This document shows, piece by piece, positions 17,234 to 24,545 of a stretch of DNA of 64,000 nucleotides. The notes under the pieces were generated by a model that was given only the letters and a program-made list of their open reading frames with translations, searched no databases and was not told the origin of the DNA. The DNA comes from Pseudomonadota bacterium (GTDB lineage: Bacteria; Desulfobacterota; Desulfarculia; Desulfarculales; Desulfarculaceae). Made by a program: the position numbers and the translations under genes. The DNA is taken from NCBI GenBank assembly GCA_018896025.1, contig JAHIND010000006.1:124001-188000 (forward strand), given 5' to 3'. Every line of letters begins with the position of its first letter. The first letter of the stretch is position 1.

Positions 17234-18157
17234 ATGGCCAAAGCCGCCATTGTGTTTCCGGGTCAGGGGTCGCAGTACCTGGGCATGGGCCAGGCCTGGA
17301 TGGAGGCAACTCCCGAGGGCCGTGACATCTTCGCCCTGGCCGAAAAGGCCAGCGGCCTGCCCCTGATCAAGCTGTGCCAACAAGGCCCCTTGGAGGAGCT
17401 GACTCGCACGGTCAACCTGCAACCAGCCATCATCGCGGTGGACCTCTGCTGCTGGCAGGGGCTGGCCGCCGCCGGAATCAAGCCATTTGCCGTGGCCGGG
17501 CACAGCGTGGGCGAATACGCCGCCCTGGCCGCCGCCGGCGTGCTGACCCCGGCCCAATGCCTGGAGCTCATCACCCTGCGCGGCCGACTCATGGACCGCG
17601 ACGCCACCACCAACCCCGGAGCCATGACCGCCATCATGGGCGCGGGCCCCGACGAAGTGGCCGCCCTGTGCGAACAGGTAGAGGGCGAGGTGCAGCCAGC
17701 CAACTACAACACCCCGTCCCAGACGGTGATCACCGGCGAGAAAAACGCCGTGGCCCAAGCCGGTGCCCTGGCCAAGGAAAAGGGCCTCAAGGCCATTCCC
17801 TTGAAGGTCTCTGGCGCCTGGCACAGCCCGCTCATCGCCGAGGCGGGCAAGGACATGGCCGCCGCCCTGAAGCCCCTGAGCTTCGCCGCTCCCACCTGCC
17901 TGCACGTGCCCAACACCACCGGGGAGCCCACCTATGATCAGGGGATCATCAAAAACGAACTCATGAAACAGCTCACCTCGCCGGTGCGCTGGGTTCAGAC
18001 CATCCAGGCGCTGCTGGGGCAGGGTGTGGATGTTTTCATAGAAGCCGGGCCCAAGAACGTCTTGGCCGGGCTTATCAAAAAGACCGCGCCGTCATCGACC
18101 ATCGTGCTGGGCGTACAAGAGCCCGCCGATTTGGAGAAGGTTGCCGCGGTCTTGTGA
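17234..18157 (+). CDS. fabD: Malonyl-CoA:ACP transacylase
   Basis: Loads malonate onto acyl carrier protein for fatty-acid synthesis. The 307-residue protein starts MAKAAIVFPGQGSQYLGMG and has the nucleophile Ser91 in GHSVGEYAAL, the arginine loop ITLRGRLMD, PSQTVITGE and the catalytic histidine in SGAWHSPL. The ATG at 17234 is chosen because GGAGG sits six bases before it. Other fab genes are absent here; instead the kor operon follows after 34 bases, an unusual neighbourhood. Confidence 0.95.
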   Translation: MAKAAIVFPGQGSQYLGMGQAWMEATPEGRDIFALAEKASGLPLIKLCQQGPLEELTRTVNLQPAIIAVDLCCWQGLAAAGIKPFAVAGHSVGEYAALAAAGVLTPAQCLELITLRGRLMDRDATTNPGAMTAIMGAGPDEVAALCEQVEGEVQPANYNTPSQTVITGEKNAVAQAGALAKEKGLKAIPLKVSGAWHSPLIAEAGKDMAAALKPLSFAAPTCLHVPNTTGEPTYDQGIIKNELMKQLTSPVRWVQTIQALLGQGVDVFIEAGPKNVLAGLIKKTAPSSTIVLGVQEPADLEKVAAVL

Positions 18158-18191
18158 GTTTTAGTTACATCTTAGGAGGGGATGCAACCAG

Positions 18192-18407
18192 ATGCCACAA
18201 GTCAAGGTAATTAGCGAGCGCTGCAAAGGCTGCGGGCTTTGCGTGCTCGCATGCCCCAAGCACAATCTGGCCCTGGGCAAGGACTACAACGCCCAGGGCT
18301 ACGCCTACGTCACCTTCAACTCCGACGGCAAGTGCACCGGCTGCACCTTTTGCGCCGAGCTGTGCCCGGACATGGCCCTGAGGGTCTACAAAGAGGAGAG
18401 TGCGTGA
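18192..18407 (+). CDS. korD: 2-oxoacid:ferredoxin oxidoreductase, ferredoxin-like delta subunit
   Basis: A 71-residue protein with two [4Fe-4S] motifs, CKGCGLCVLACP and CTGCTFCAELCP, which passes electrons from the thiamine enzyme to ferredoxin. The start follows GGAGGGG. Its TGA overlaps the ATG of the alpha subunit (TGATG). The order delta-alpha-beta-gamma is typical of KorDABC/VorDABC complexes. Confidence 0.88.
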   Translation: MPQVKVISERCKGCGLCVLACPKHNLALGKDYNAQGYAYVTFNSDGKCTGCTFCAELCPDMALRVYKEESA

Positions 18408-19468
18408 TGGCCCGGCGGGTAATGATCAAGGGAAACGAAGCCATCGCCATGGGAGCCATCGAAGCGGGCTGCCGCTACTACTTCGGCTACCCCATCACCC
18501 CTCAAACCGACATCCCCGAATACCTGAGCGCGGCCATGCCCAAGGTCGGCGGCGTATTCTTGCAGGCCGAGAGCGAAGTGGCCGCCATAAACATGCTCTT
18601 GGGCGCGGCGGCCACCGGGGTCCGGGCCATGACCTCCAGCTCCAGCCCGGGCATCAGCCTGAAACAGGAAGGCATCAGCTACCTGGCGGGCTCCCAGATT
18701 CCCGGGGTCATCGTGAACATGAGCCGCTCCGGCCCCGGCCTGGGCGGCATCCACCCCTCCCAGGGCGACTATTTCCAGTCCACCCGGGGCGGCGGCCATG
18801 GCGACTACCGCACCCTGGTGCTGGCCCCATCCACGGCCCAGGAAAACTACGACCTCACCATGCTGGCCTTCGACCTGGCCGACAAGTACCGCAACCCGGT
18901 AATGGTGTTGGGCGACGCCCTGATCGGTCAGATCAAGGAGCCGGTGGAGCTTAAGAGCTACCGCAAGAAGCCCAAGGAAAAGCCCTGGGCCCTCACCGGG
19001 GCCAAGGGGCGTCACGGGCAAATCCTCAAGTCCCTGTTCCTGGCCGACGGCGAGCTGACCGACCACAATTGGATGCTGGCCAAGAAGTACAAGAGCATGG
19101 AAAAAGAGGTGCGTTTCGAGACCTACCGCGCCGAGGACGCCCAGCTTTTGCTGGTGGCCTTCGGCTCGGTGGGGCGCATCCTCCGCACCAGCGTGGACAT
19201 ACTGCGCGACAAGGGCAAGGCCGTGGGTTTGCTAAGGCCCATCACCCTGTTCCCCTTCCCCAACAAGGCGGTGCGCCAGGCGGCGGACAAGGCCAAGGTG
19301 CTCATGGTCATGGAGATGAGCACCGGCCAGATGGTGGAGGACGTGAAGCTGGCCGCCGAGTGCGCCTGCCCGGTGGATTTCTACGGCCGTCCGCCGGGGT
19401 CCATACCCACCCCGGACGAGTTGGCCAAGGAAGCCATGAAAATTTGGCGGAAGAGAGGCCTGAAATGA
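18407..19468 (+). CDS. korA: 2-oxoacid:ferredoxin oxidoreductase alpha subunit
   Basis: A 353-residue subunit with the pyruvate:ferredoxin-oxidoreductase domain I pattern (GNEAIAMGAIEAGCRYYFGYPITPQTDI), MTSSSSPGISLKQEGISYLAG, and the C-terminal domain II (FGSVGRILRTSVDILR, MEMSTGQMVEDV). It binds substrate and one face of the TPP site with the beta subunit. Coupled at both ends by overlapping stop/start codons. 2-Oxoglutarate is the likely substrate by subunit order and size; 2-oxoisovalerate is the alternative. Confidence 0.87.
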   Translation: MARRVMIKGNEAIAMGAIEAGCRYYFGYPITPQTDIPEYLSAAMPKVGGVFLQAESEVAAINMLLGAAATGVRAMTSSSSPGISLKQEGISYLAGSQIPGVIVNMSRSGPGLGGIHPSQGDYFQSTRGGGHGDYRTLVLAPSTAQENYDLTMLAFDLADKYRNPVMVLGDALIGQIKEPVELKSYRKKPKEKPWALTGAKGRHGQILKSLFLADGELTDHNWMLAKKYKSMEKEVRFETYRAEDAQLLLVAFGSVGRILRTSVDILRDKGKAVGLLRPITLFPFPNKAVRQAADKAKVLMVMEMSTGQMVEDVKLAAECACPVDFYGRPPGSIPTPDELAKEAMKIWRKRGLK

Positions 19469-20226
19469 GCGCCAAGGCAAAGATGAAGCAGGTCTTCGAC
19501 CGCCCCAAATCCTTGAAGGACGTGCCCTACCACTACTGCCCCGGCTGTCACCATGGGGTTATCCACCGCCTGGTGGCCGAGCAGATCGATGCCTTCGGCC
19601 TGCGGGAAAGCACCCTGGCCGCGGCCAGCGTGGGCTGCTCGGTGCTCATGTACGACTACTTTGACGTGGACGTTGTGGAGTCTCCCCACGGCAGGGCCCC
19701 GGCGGTGGCCACCGGCCTCAAGCGGTCCAGGCCCGACAGCTTCGTGTTCACCTACCAGGGCGACGGCGACCTGGCGGCCATCGGCACCGCGGAGATCGTG
19801 CACGCGGCCAACCGGGGCGAGAACATCACCGTGGTGTTCGTGAACAACGCGGTGTTCGGCATGACCGGCGGCCAGATGGCCCCCACCACCCTTTTGGGCC
19901 AAGTGACCACCACCAGCCCCTATGGCCGCAGCGCGGCCACCGACGGCATGCCCATCCGGGTCTGCGAGATGCTCTCCACCCTGGAAGGCACCGCCTATGC
20001 CGCACGGGTGGCGGTGAACAACATCAAGAACCTAAAAAAGGCCAAGGCTGCCTTGAAGCGCGCCTTCACCTACCAGACCAAGGGCTGGGGCTTCTCCTTT
20101 GTGGAGTTTTTGTCCTCCTGCCCCACCAACTGGAAGATGTCCGCCGAGGAAGCCAACGCTCGCGTGGGCAAGGAAATGGCCGATTACTTTCCCCTGGGCG
20201 TCTACAAAGACGTCCGGGCCAATTGA
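19465..20226 (+). CDS. korB: 2-oxoacid:ferredoxin oxidoreductase beta subunit
   Basis: TPP-binding subunit of 253 residues. YCPGCHHGVIHR near the N-terminus, SVGCSVLMYDYFDVD, and the TPP/Mg motif GDGDLAAIGTAEIVHAANRGENITVVFVNN followed by MTGGQMAPTT are typical. An ATGA overlap couples it to korA. The enzyme produces acyl-CoA, CO2 and reduced ferredoxin, or runs in reverse for CO2 fixation. Confidence 0.88.
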   Translation: MSAKAKMKQVFDRPKSLKDVPYHYCPGCHHGVIHRLVAEQIDAFGLRESTLAAASVGCSVLMYDYFDVDVVESPHGRAPAVATGLKRSRPDSFVFTYQGDGDLAAIGTAEIVHAANRGENITVVFVNNAVFGMTGGQMAPTTLLGQVTTTSPYGRSAATDGMPIRVCEMLSTLEGTAYAARVAVNNIKNLKKAKAALKRAFTYQTKGWGFSFVEFLSSCPTNWKMSAEEANARVGKEMADYFPLGVYKDVRAN

Positions 20227-20243
20227 CCAGGGGCAGGACAACA

Positions 20244-20798
20244 ATGTATTTTGACACCATAATCGCCGGATTCGGCGGCCAGGGCGTCCTGCTCATGGGC
20301 AACGTCTTGGCCTACGCCGCCATGCAGGCGGGCAAACAGGTAACCTACATGCCGGTCTACGGAGTGGAAATGCGCGGCGGCACGGCCAACTGCACCGTGG
20401 TGATCAGCGACCGCCCGGTGGGCTCGCCCATCATTCACGAGCCGGTAAGCGCGGTGGTGATGAACCGCCCCTCGGCCGAGAAGTTCGGCCCCATGGTCAA
20501 GAAAAAGGGCCAGGTGTTCGTCAACGCCAGCCTGGTCAAGGCCGGGCAGTTCGAGACCAGGGCCAAGCGGGTGAGTTGGGTGCCCACCCTGGAGTTGGCC
20601 AACGAGGTGGGCAACTCCCGCCTGGCCAACATGGTCATGCTGGGGGCGGTGGTCGGAGGCAGCGGGGTGCTCACCGTTGAGCAGCTGGCCGAGGCCCTCA
20701 CCGGGGCCCTGGACCCGCGCTACCATAAGATGATTCCGGCCAACGTCCAGGCGCTGGAGGCCGGAGCCCGCTTTGTCAGCGAGCAAAAAGCGGCCTAA
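20244..20798 (+). CDS. korC: 2-oxoacid:ferredoxin oxidoreductase gamma subunit
   Basis: A 184-residue subunit with GFGGQGVLLMGNVLAYAAM, PVYGVEMRGGTANCTVVIS and NMVMLGAVVGGSGVLTVEQL, the usual gamma-domain blocks, which form the CoA-binding part of the complex. Starts at the ATG 17 bases after korB. The XRE-cupin regulator begins 11 bases after its stop, so it belongs to the same transcript. Confidence 0.87.
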   Translation: MYFDTIIAGFGGQGVLLMGNVLAYAAMQAGKQVTYMPVYGVEMRGGTANCTVVISDRPVGSPIIHEPVSAVVMNRPSAEKFGPMVKKKGQVFVNASLVKAGQFETRAKRVSWVPTLELANEVGNSRLANMVMLGAVVGGSGVLTVEQLAEALTGALDPRYHKMIPANVQALEAGARFVSEQKAA

Positions 20799-20809
20799 GG
20801 AGGGGAAGC

Positions 20810-21511
20810 ATGGCGCGAGAGGGGGAGAATGGGCACCACGACCTCATGTCCCAGATGCAGGGCATGGAGGGCAGCAACAGCCGGGAGGACGACTTCCTGG
20901 CCGGAGTGGACGCGGTGGCCGCCGGGCAGGAGGCCCCGGCCGACCCGGCCATTCCCGTGGGCCGGCGTATCCGCCAGTTCCGTGAAGCCAAGGGCCTGAG
21001 CCTGGAAGACCTGGCCCAGCGCACCGGCCTGCCGGTGGAGATGCTCTCCGAGGTGGAGAACGAGACCGCCTCCCCTCCCCTGGGCGTGTTGGTAAAGCTG
21101 GGCAAGGCCCTGGACATGCGCTGGGGCGCCTTGATCTCCGGCGGCGGCGACCGCTCCTACACCGTGGTGCGCACCAAGGACCGCCAGAAGATGAGCCGCC
21201 AGGCCAGCCAAAAGGGCACCACCTACGGCTACACCTACGAGACCCTGGCCCCCCACAAGACCAACCGCTCCATGGAGCCCTTTATCGTCACCCTGCAACC
21301 CACCGGCGGCGAGGCCGCACCATCGGCCCACGACGGCCAGGAGTTCATCTACGTGCTGGACGGGGTGATGGAGGCCCTGGTGGATGACGCGGTGGAGATT
21401 CTGAGCCCCGGCGACAGCATCTACTACGACTCCACGGTGCCTCACCTGCTGCGGCCCCACGGCGATCAGCCAGTGCAGATATTGGCGGTGATCTACAGCC
21501 CGGACAAGTAA
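20810..21511 (+). CDS. XRE family regulator with C-terminal cupin domain
   Basis: 233 residues: about 45 acidic N-terminal residues, a helix-turn-helix (RRIRQFREAKGLSLEDLAQRTG then EMLSEVENETASPP), and a cupin domain (about 150-230: HDGQEFIYVLDGVMEAL, PGDSIYYDSTVPHLL). Such regulators sense small acids or their CoA esters. Last gene of the fabD-kor run, with AAGGAGGGG before its ATG, and closed by a strong terminator. A role in kor regulation is inferred from position. Confidence 0.85.
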   Translation: MAREGENGHHDLMSQMQGMEGSNSREDDFLAGVDAVAAGQEAPADPAIPVGRRIRQFREAKGLSLEDLAQRTGLPVEMLSEVENETASPPLGVLVKLGKALDMRWGALISGGGDRSYTVVRTKDRQKMSRQASQKGTTYGYTYETLAPHKTNRSMEPFIVTLQPTGGEAAPSAHDGQEFIYVLDGVMEALVDDAVEILSPGDSIYYDSTVPHLLRPHGDQPVQILAVIYSPDK

Positions 21512-21536
21512 CCGGGTTTCAAGCACAAGGACGCAA

Positions 21537-21564
21537 GGGCGGGGCATGTCCCCGCCCTTTTTTT
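21537..21564 (+). terminator. Terminator of the fabD-kor-XRE operon
   Basis: Perfect 8-bp stem GGGCGGGG/CCCCGCCC (21537-21544, 21550-21557) followed by seven T. Confidence 0.88.
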
Positions 21565-21665
21565 GGGCCTCGTAGCCGCTCATTGGGGGGATCGTTCCCG
21601 ACCAAGCGCCCGGTCCATGGCTCCGCCCCTACTGGCCCGCAGGCACCACCCATGGTATATATACC

Positions 21666-21757
21666 CCCACAAGGCTATCTCCTGGGTTCCACCGAACCTG
21701 GGAGAGGCGACACTACCCGCCTGGCGACACCGTGCCGGTCGGGTATCTCTGTTTTTT
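21666..21757 (+). ncRNA. Candidate small RNA: two strong hairpins ending in a T run
   Basis: In the 447-base gap 21512-21958 there is no plausible ORF, but two consecutive 12-bp stems occur. The first is 21678-21689 with 21694-21705 (two wobbles, loop CACC). The second is 21714-21725 with 21734-21745 (one mismatch and one wobble), followed by TCTCTG and six T. The upstream operon already has its own terminator, so this second one implies a separate transcript of about 90 bases. A palindrome GGTATATATACC (21654-21665) lies at the expected promoter position, but no -35 is seen. It does not match 6S, SRP, RNase P or tmRNA patterns that I know. Confidence 0.5.
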
Positions 21758-21771
21758 CCTCAAAAAATCAT

Positions 21772-21799
21772 TTGACAACCTTTGTTTATAGGGTATTCT
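21772..21799 (+). promoter_or_regulatory. Promoter for the RRM protein gene
   Basis: TTGACA (21772-21777), 16-base spacer, TATTCT (21794-21799). It gives a leader of about 150 bases before the ATG at 21959. Confidence 0.6.
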
Positions 21800-21901
21800 A
21801 GGCCCTGAATTGGCCCGATAGCCCGACCCAGCCGCTTGATCCAGCCTGCTTTTCGCATGTCTAGCCAAGCCAAAAGTCTGGCCCTAAGGCCCCAGGAGCA
21901 T

Positions 21902-21930
21902 CCTCCCCAATGGGGAGGGGCTAGTTTTTT
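21902..21930 (+). promoter_or_regulatory. Terminator-like hairpin in the RRM gene leader
   Basis: Stem CCTCCCC/GGGGAGG (21902-21908, 21912-21918) with loop AAT, then GGCTAG and six T. It lies inside the leader, 28 bases before the ATG, and could attenuate transcription or form a temperature- or protein-sensitive switch. Confidence 0.55.
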
Positions 21931-21958
21931 CCTTGATTTAGGAGTGAGAAGAGAAGAG

Positions 21959-22228
21959 ATGGCAAAGAATATCTACGTGGGCAACCTGTCCTACAACTCC
22001 AACGAAGACACCCTTCGCACCGCCTTTGAGCAGTACGGCCCCGTGCTGTCCGCTAGGGTGATCACTGACCGTGAGACCGGTCGCTCCCGTGGCTTCGGCT
22101 TCGTGGAGATGGAGGGCGATGCCGCGGACCAGGCCATCGCAGGCATGAACGGCGCCGATATGGACGGCCGTCAGTTGAAGGTGAACGAAGCTCGTCCCCG
22201 CGAGCCCCGTCCGCCCCGCCGCTGGTAG
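21959..22228 (+). CDS. RNA-binding protein with one RRM domain
   Basis: An 89-residue protein made of a single RRM: RNP2 IYVGNLSYN (5-13) and RNP1 RGFGFVEM, followed by a short basic/proline tail PREPRPPRRW. Small bacterial RRM proteins of this kind bind RNA and are often cold- or stress-induced. The ATG at 21959 follows a GA-rich segment (GGAGTGAGAAGAGAAG). The long leader with a hairpin suggests post-transcriptional control, perhaps autoregulation. Confidence 0.93.
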   Translation: MAKNIYVGNLSYNSNEDTLRTAFEQYGPVLSARVITDRETGRSRGFGFVEMEGDAADQAIAGMNGADMDGRQLKVNEARPREPRPPRRW

Positions 22229-22240
22229 TTTCCTAGCGGC

Positions 22241-22320
22241 CACGGCCGCGAAACAGTTTTCAGCCGGAGGCTCAGGTTTCTCCCTTCCGGGGGAGCCGGG
22301 CCTCCGGCCTTTTTTATGGG
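22241..22320 (+). repeat. 80-bp direct repeat, copy 1 (also terminator of the RRM gene)
   Basis: Aligned without gaps to 22871-22950, 68 of 80 positions match. It contains an outer stem CCGGAGG/CCTCCGG (22264-22270, 22301-22307), an inner stem CTCCC/GGGAG and a terminal T run, so this copy can end the RRM transcript. Confidence 0.85.
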
Positions 22321-22337
22321 GTGAGTTTCACCGGGGC

Positions 22338-22775
22338 TCAGCCCAGCAGCCGAGCCTCGATCTCGCTCAGGGCCTTTTTGGCCTGGGTGAGCTTCAGGTA
22401 CTTGGCCTTGGCCTTGGCCAGGTCTCCGGCGGCCAGGGCCTTGAGCAGGTCGCCCTCCAGCTCGGCCACGTCCAAACGCTGGTAATAGTCCAGGGACTCC
22501 TTGAAGTGGGCCATCACGATCATGCCGGTGAGGACGGGGTGGTTGTTGGTGACGTTGGCGTCGGGGAAGCGCAGGCCGTGCTCCAGCTCTACCTCCAGCC
22601 CGGCCGCGAAGTCCGCCACCACGATGGGCATGCCCCCAGAGTTGACCTCCTTTAGCACCGCCTCGGCCTCGGCGGCCTCCACCTTGGCCTCGGCCAGCTT
22701 GGTCCAGTCCCGGATGTCCAGTTCGGCGCAGACCCGCTGCACCTCTTCGATGCTCACATACACCGGCAGTTTCAT
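22338..22775 (-). CDS. Conserved protein resembling DUF5661
   Basis: 145 residues, soluble. The middle carries GLEVELEHG, NVTNNHPVLTGMIVMAHFKE and DYYQRL, which match the pattern I recall for DUF5661 (ELEHG...TNVT...TGKIALAHL.E.PDYY). N-terminal residues 1-50 form a domain beginning PVYVSIEEVQRVCAELDI; the C-terminus is an Ala/Lys-rich helix. Function is unknown. GGAGG lies five bases before the ATG at 22775. The gene sits between the two copies of the 80-bp direct repeat and reads opposite to the RRM gene. Confidence 0.75.
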   Translation of the reverse strand: MKLPVYVSIEEVQRVCAELDIRDWTKLAEAKVEAAEAEAVLKEVNSGGMPIVVADFAAGLEVELEHGLRFPDANVTNNHPVLTGMIVMAHFKESLDYYQRLDVAELEGDLLKALAAGDLAKAKAKYLKLTQAKKALSEIEARLLG

Positions 22776-22870
22776 CCATGCCTCCTGGTCTTGGCTTGGG
22801 AATTGTTGTTAGTAAATGATGGCCCCGGCGGCGGCTGGTGTCAAACGGGGGGGCGGAGAGGTCGGATAGA

Positions 22871-22950
22871 CACGGCCGCAGACCAGTTTTTAGACGGAGT
22901 CTCAGGTTTCTCCCGTCCGGGGGAGCCGAACCTCCGGCTTTTTTGAGGGG
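22871..22950 (+). repeat. 80-bp direct repeat, copy 2 (orphan)
   Basis: Same orientation as copy 1, exactly 630 bp further on. The inner stem-loop and the T run are conserved; the outer stem is shortened to CGGAG/CTCCG. No plus-strand gene lies upstream of it, so it is not an ordinary terminator. It marks the left edge of the AT-rich segment. Confidence 0.85.
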
Positions 22951-23022
22951 ATAATGCACAGAGCACTCAGGCGATAAAAAGAGTTGGTGCCACAACATTG
23001 TTTGGCTGTTAATCGTGTGTTT

Positions 23023-24399
23023 TCATCCTGCAAACTTCTTTACGTTGTATCCAAGCGCTATTAAAGCCTTATTGGTTCGGTCATTCCTAGGAGGGAACTT
23101 GTCAGGCATAGCCCATCCAACAATTTCTCCTAAGGCGCTTAGACCAAAATGATCAATTTTCCATTTATCAGACCTGCATCCTTCCCAAATCCGCTCTGGA
23201 GTCCTATCAGTATGCCCCCCATAAAGAACATATTGAATTGTTTCGAGTACGCTCTTATTTTCTCTTGATCGTTTATTAAATAATACCTCAGAAAATATCG
23301 GCAATTTTTCATCAAAAGAAAATTGATGGCCGATTGCCGAAGGCCCGAGAAAGGAGTTTGTTACTCTCAAGCAATGTTCCCTAATGGCATGAACACGGCT
23401 ACAGACACCAATAAAATTCTCTAGTGTCAAGTTAAGCACTGTGTATTTCTCAAGATATCTTTTAAGATAAGGGTACCATTCGTCAATGAAATAATCTTCA
23501 TTATTCGGTGCACTCTCCAGGGCGCTCCACCATCGCATTGCCTCAACTAAAGCTGATTCCGGGTCATTTTTATTCTTCTCGAAAAATTCATTGTAAGGAA
23601 CTCTCACTCCTTCTCGTACACGGCCATAATAATATGCATGAAGGAACTGGTCGGCTTGAACTCCTTTGGGTGTGTCTTCATTAATCCAGAGTGGACGATA
23701 TTTTTCACTAGACACTCTATCAGCAATATCCCTTAAATATTGAAGGGTTTCTATCCACTCTTTTAGGAATGACTGTTGAGCATTATTTGAGTTGCCCCTT
23801 GAAATATGGGGCATTAACTTACCTAGTCCACTTCTAGGATTTTCAAATTTTCGTTTAAGGTTCTCTTGTATGTTGTGTGGGTTGTGTGCTTTCTGGTATT
23901 CCAATATATAGTTAAATATTTCGTGTGTAAGTGGTTGAGAATACCCATCTACAATACTAAACAACTCTTCTAATTCGAATTCTGTATCGGTGCCAATCAA
24001 TTCCTCGTCAGGTAAAAATAAACCAGCTTCAATATTGCTGTACCACGACCTTCCACTCAAATTTGCAGAACCTATATATGCTCCAAAACCTTTCCACCAA
24101 ATAACTTTTGCATGCAGGATATCTTTAATAAGTTTACATTCAAAATTTGGAGACCTCCTACGGAGAAATTTTTCCAGAAGTGGAGGAGCTACAGGTATTG
24201 TATAATCAATTCTACAGTAGAAAGTAACCTTTATCTTTTCTTTCCACCACAAATCGAACATATCAGATATTGATACATCATAAGATGCATAAGCTACTGC
24301 CAGAAGTATTTCCTCGGTATTACCTATTGCTGAATCATTTATTCCGCGCAAGTAGTTACGATTGTGTTTTCCATTTATGAATTTCACTTGCCCCCCCAT
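23023..24399 (-). CDS. PLD-like nuclease-family protein in an AT-rich segment
   Basis: 458 residues from the ATG at 24399; a TTG at 24411 and a GTG at 24387 (after a G run) are alternative starts. One phospholipase-D-type motif is visible: HAKVIWWKGFGAYIGSANLSG, with His96, Lys98 and Asn113, in an N-terminal domain of about 150 residues. The rest (about 160-458) has no recognisable domain and is rich in aromatic and charged residues. One HxK motif implies an active dimer, as in PLD-fold nucleases. Base composition is strikingly AT-rich and codon use unlike all neighbours, so it is probably horizontally acquired. A restriction or defence nuclease is plausible but not proven. Confidence 0.72.
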   Translation of the reverse strand: MGGQVKFINGKHNRNYLRGINDSAIGNTEEILLAVAYASYDVSISDMFDLWWKEKIKVTFYCRIDYTIPVAPPLLEKFLRRRSPNFECKLIKDILHAKVIWWKGFGAYIGSANLSGRSWYSNIEAGLFLPDEELIGTDTEFELEELFSIVDGYSQPLTHEIFNYILEYQKAHNPHNIQENLKRKFENPRSGLGKLMPHISRGNSNNAQQSFLKEWIETLQYLRDIADRVSSEKYRPLWINEDTPKGVQADQFLHAYYYGRVREGVRVPYNEFFEKNKNDPESALVEAMRWWSALESAPNNEDYFIDEWYPYLKRYLEKYTVLNLTLENFIGVCSRVHAIREHCLRVTNSFLGPSAIGHQFSFDEKLPIFSEVLFNKRSRENKSVLETIQYVLYGGHTDRTPERIWEGCRSDKWKIDHFGLSALGEIVGWAMPDKFPPRNDRTNKALIALGYNVKKFAG

Positions 24400-24485
24400 C
24401 AGTTTCAGCAACAGCCAATAATTTCTCAGGAGAGTACCTATCGTTGTTAAAATTGCATGCTACACAGTGAGGCCTGGGAATTTTG

Positions 24486-24517
24486 ATAAAAAAGGCGCCT
24501 CCTTGCGGAGGCGCCTT
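24486..24517 (-). terminator. Terminator of the acyl-CoA operon
   Basis: Perfect 11-bp stem AAGGCGCCTCC/GGAGGCGCCTT (24492-24502, 24507-24517) with an A run on the plus strand, giving a minus-strand T run. It lies 30 bases beyond the dehydrogenase stop. Confidence 0.88.
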
Positions 24518-24545
24518 CCCCTTCCCTCCTACCTAACCCCAGAGG

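Noticed and set aside
21680-21700. Resemblance of GGGTTCCACCGAACC to a tRNA T arm
   Set aside because: Loop is only four or five bases and no acceptor, D or anticodon arms fit around it.
22241-22950. CRISPR-like direct repeats
   Set aside because: Only two copies 630 bp apart with a gene between them; no regular spacers or cas genes.
22171-22998. 275-residue minus-strand ORF containing a repeated peptide
   Set aside because: The repeated peptide comes from the two 80-bp DNA repeats being read in the same frame; the DUF5661-like gene occupies another frame with a proper start.
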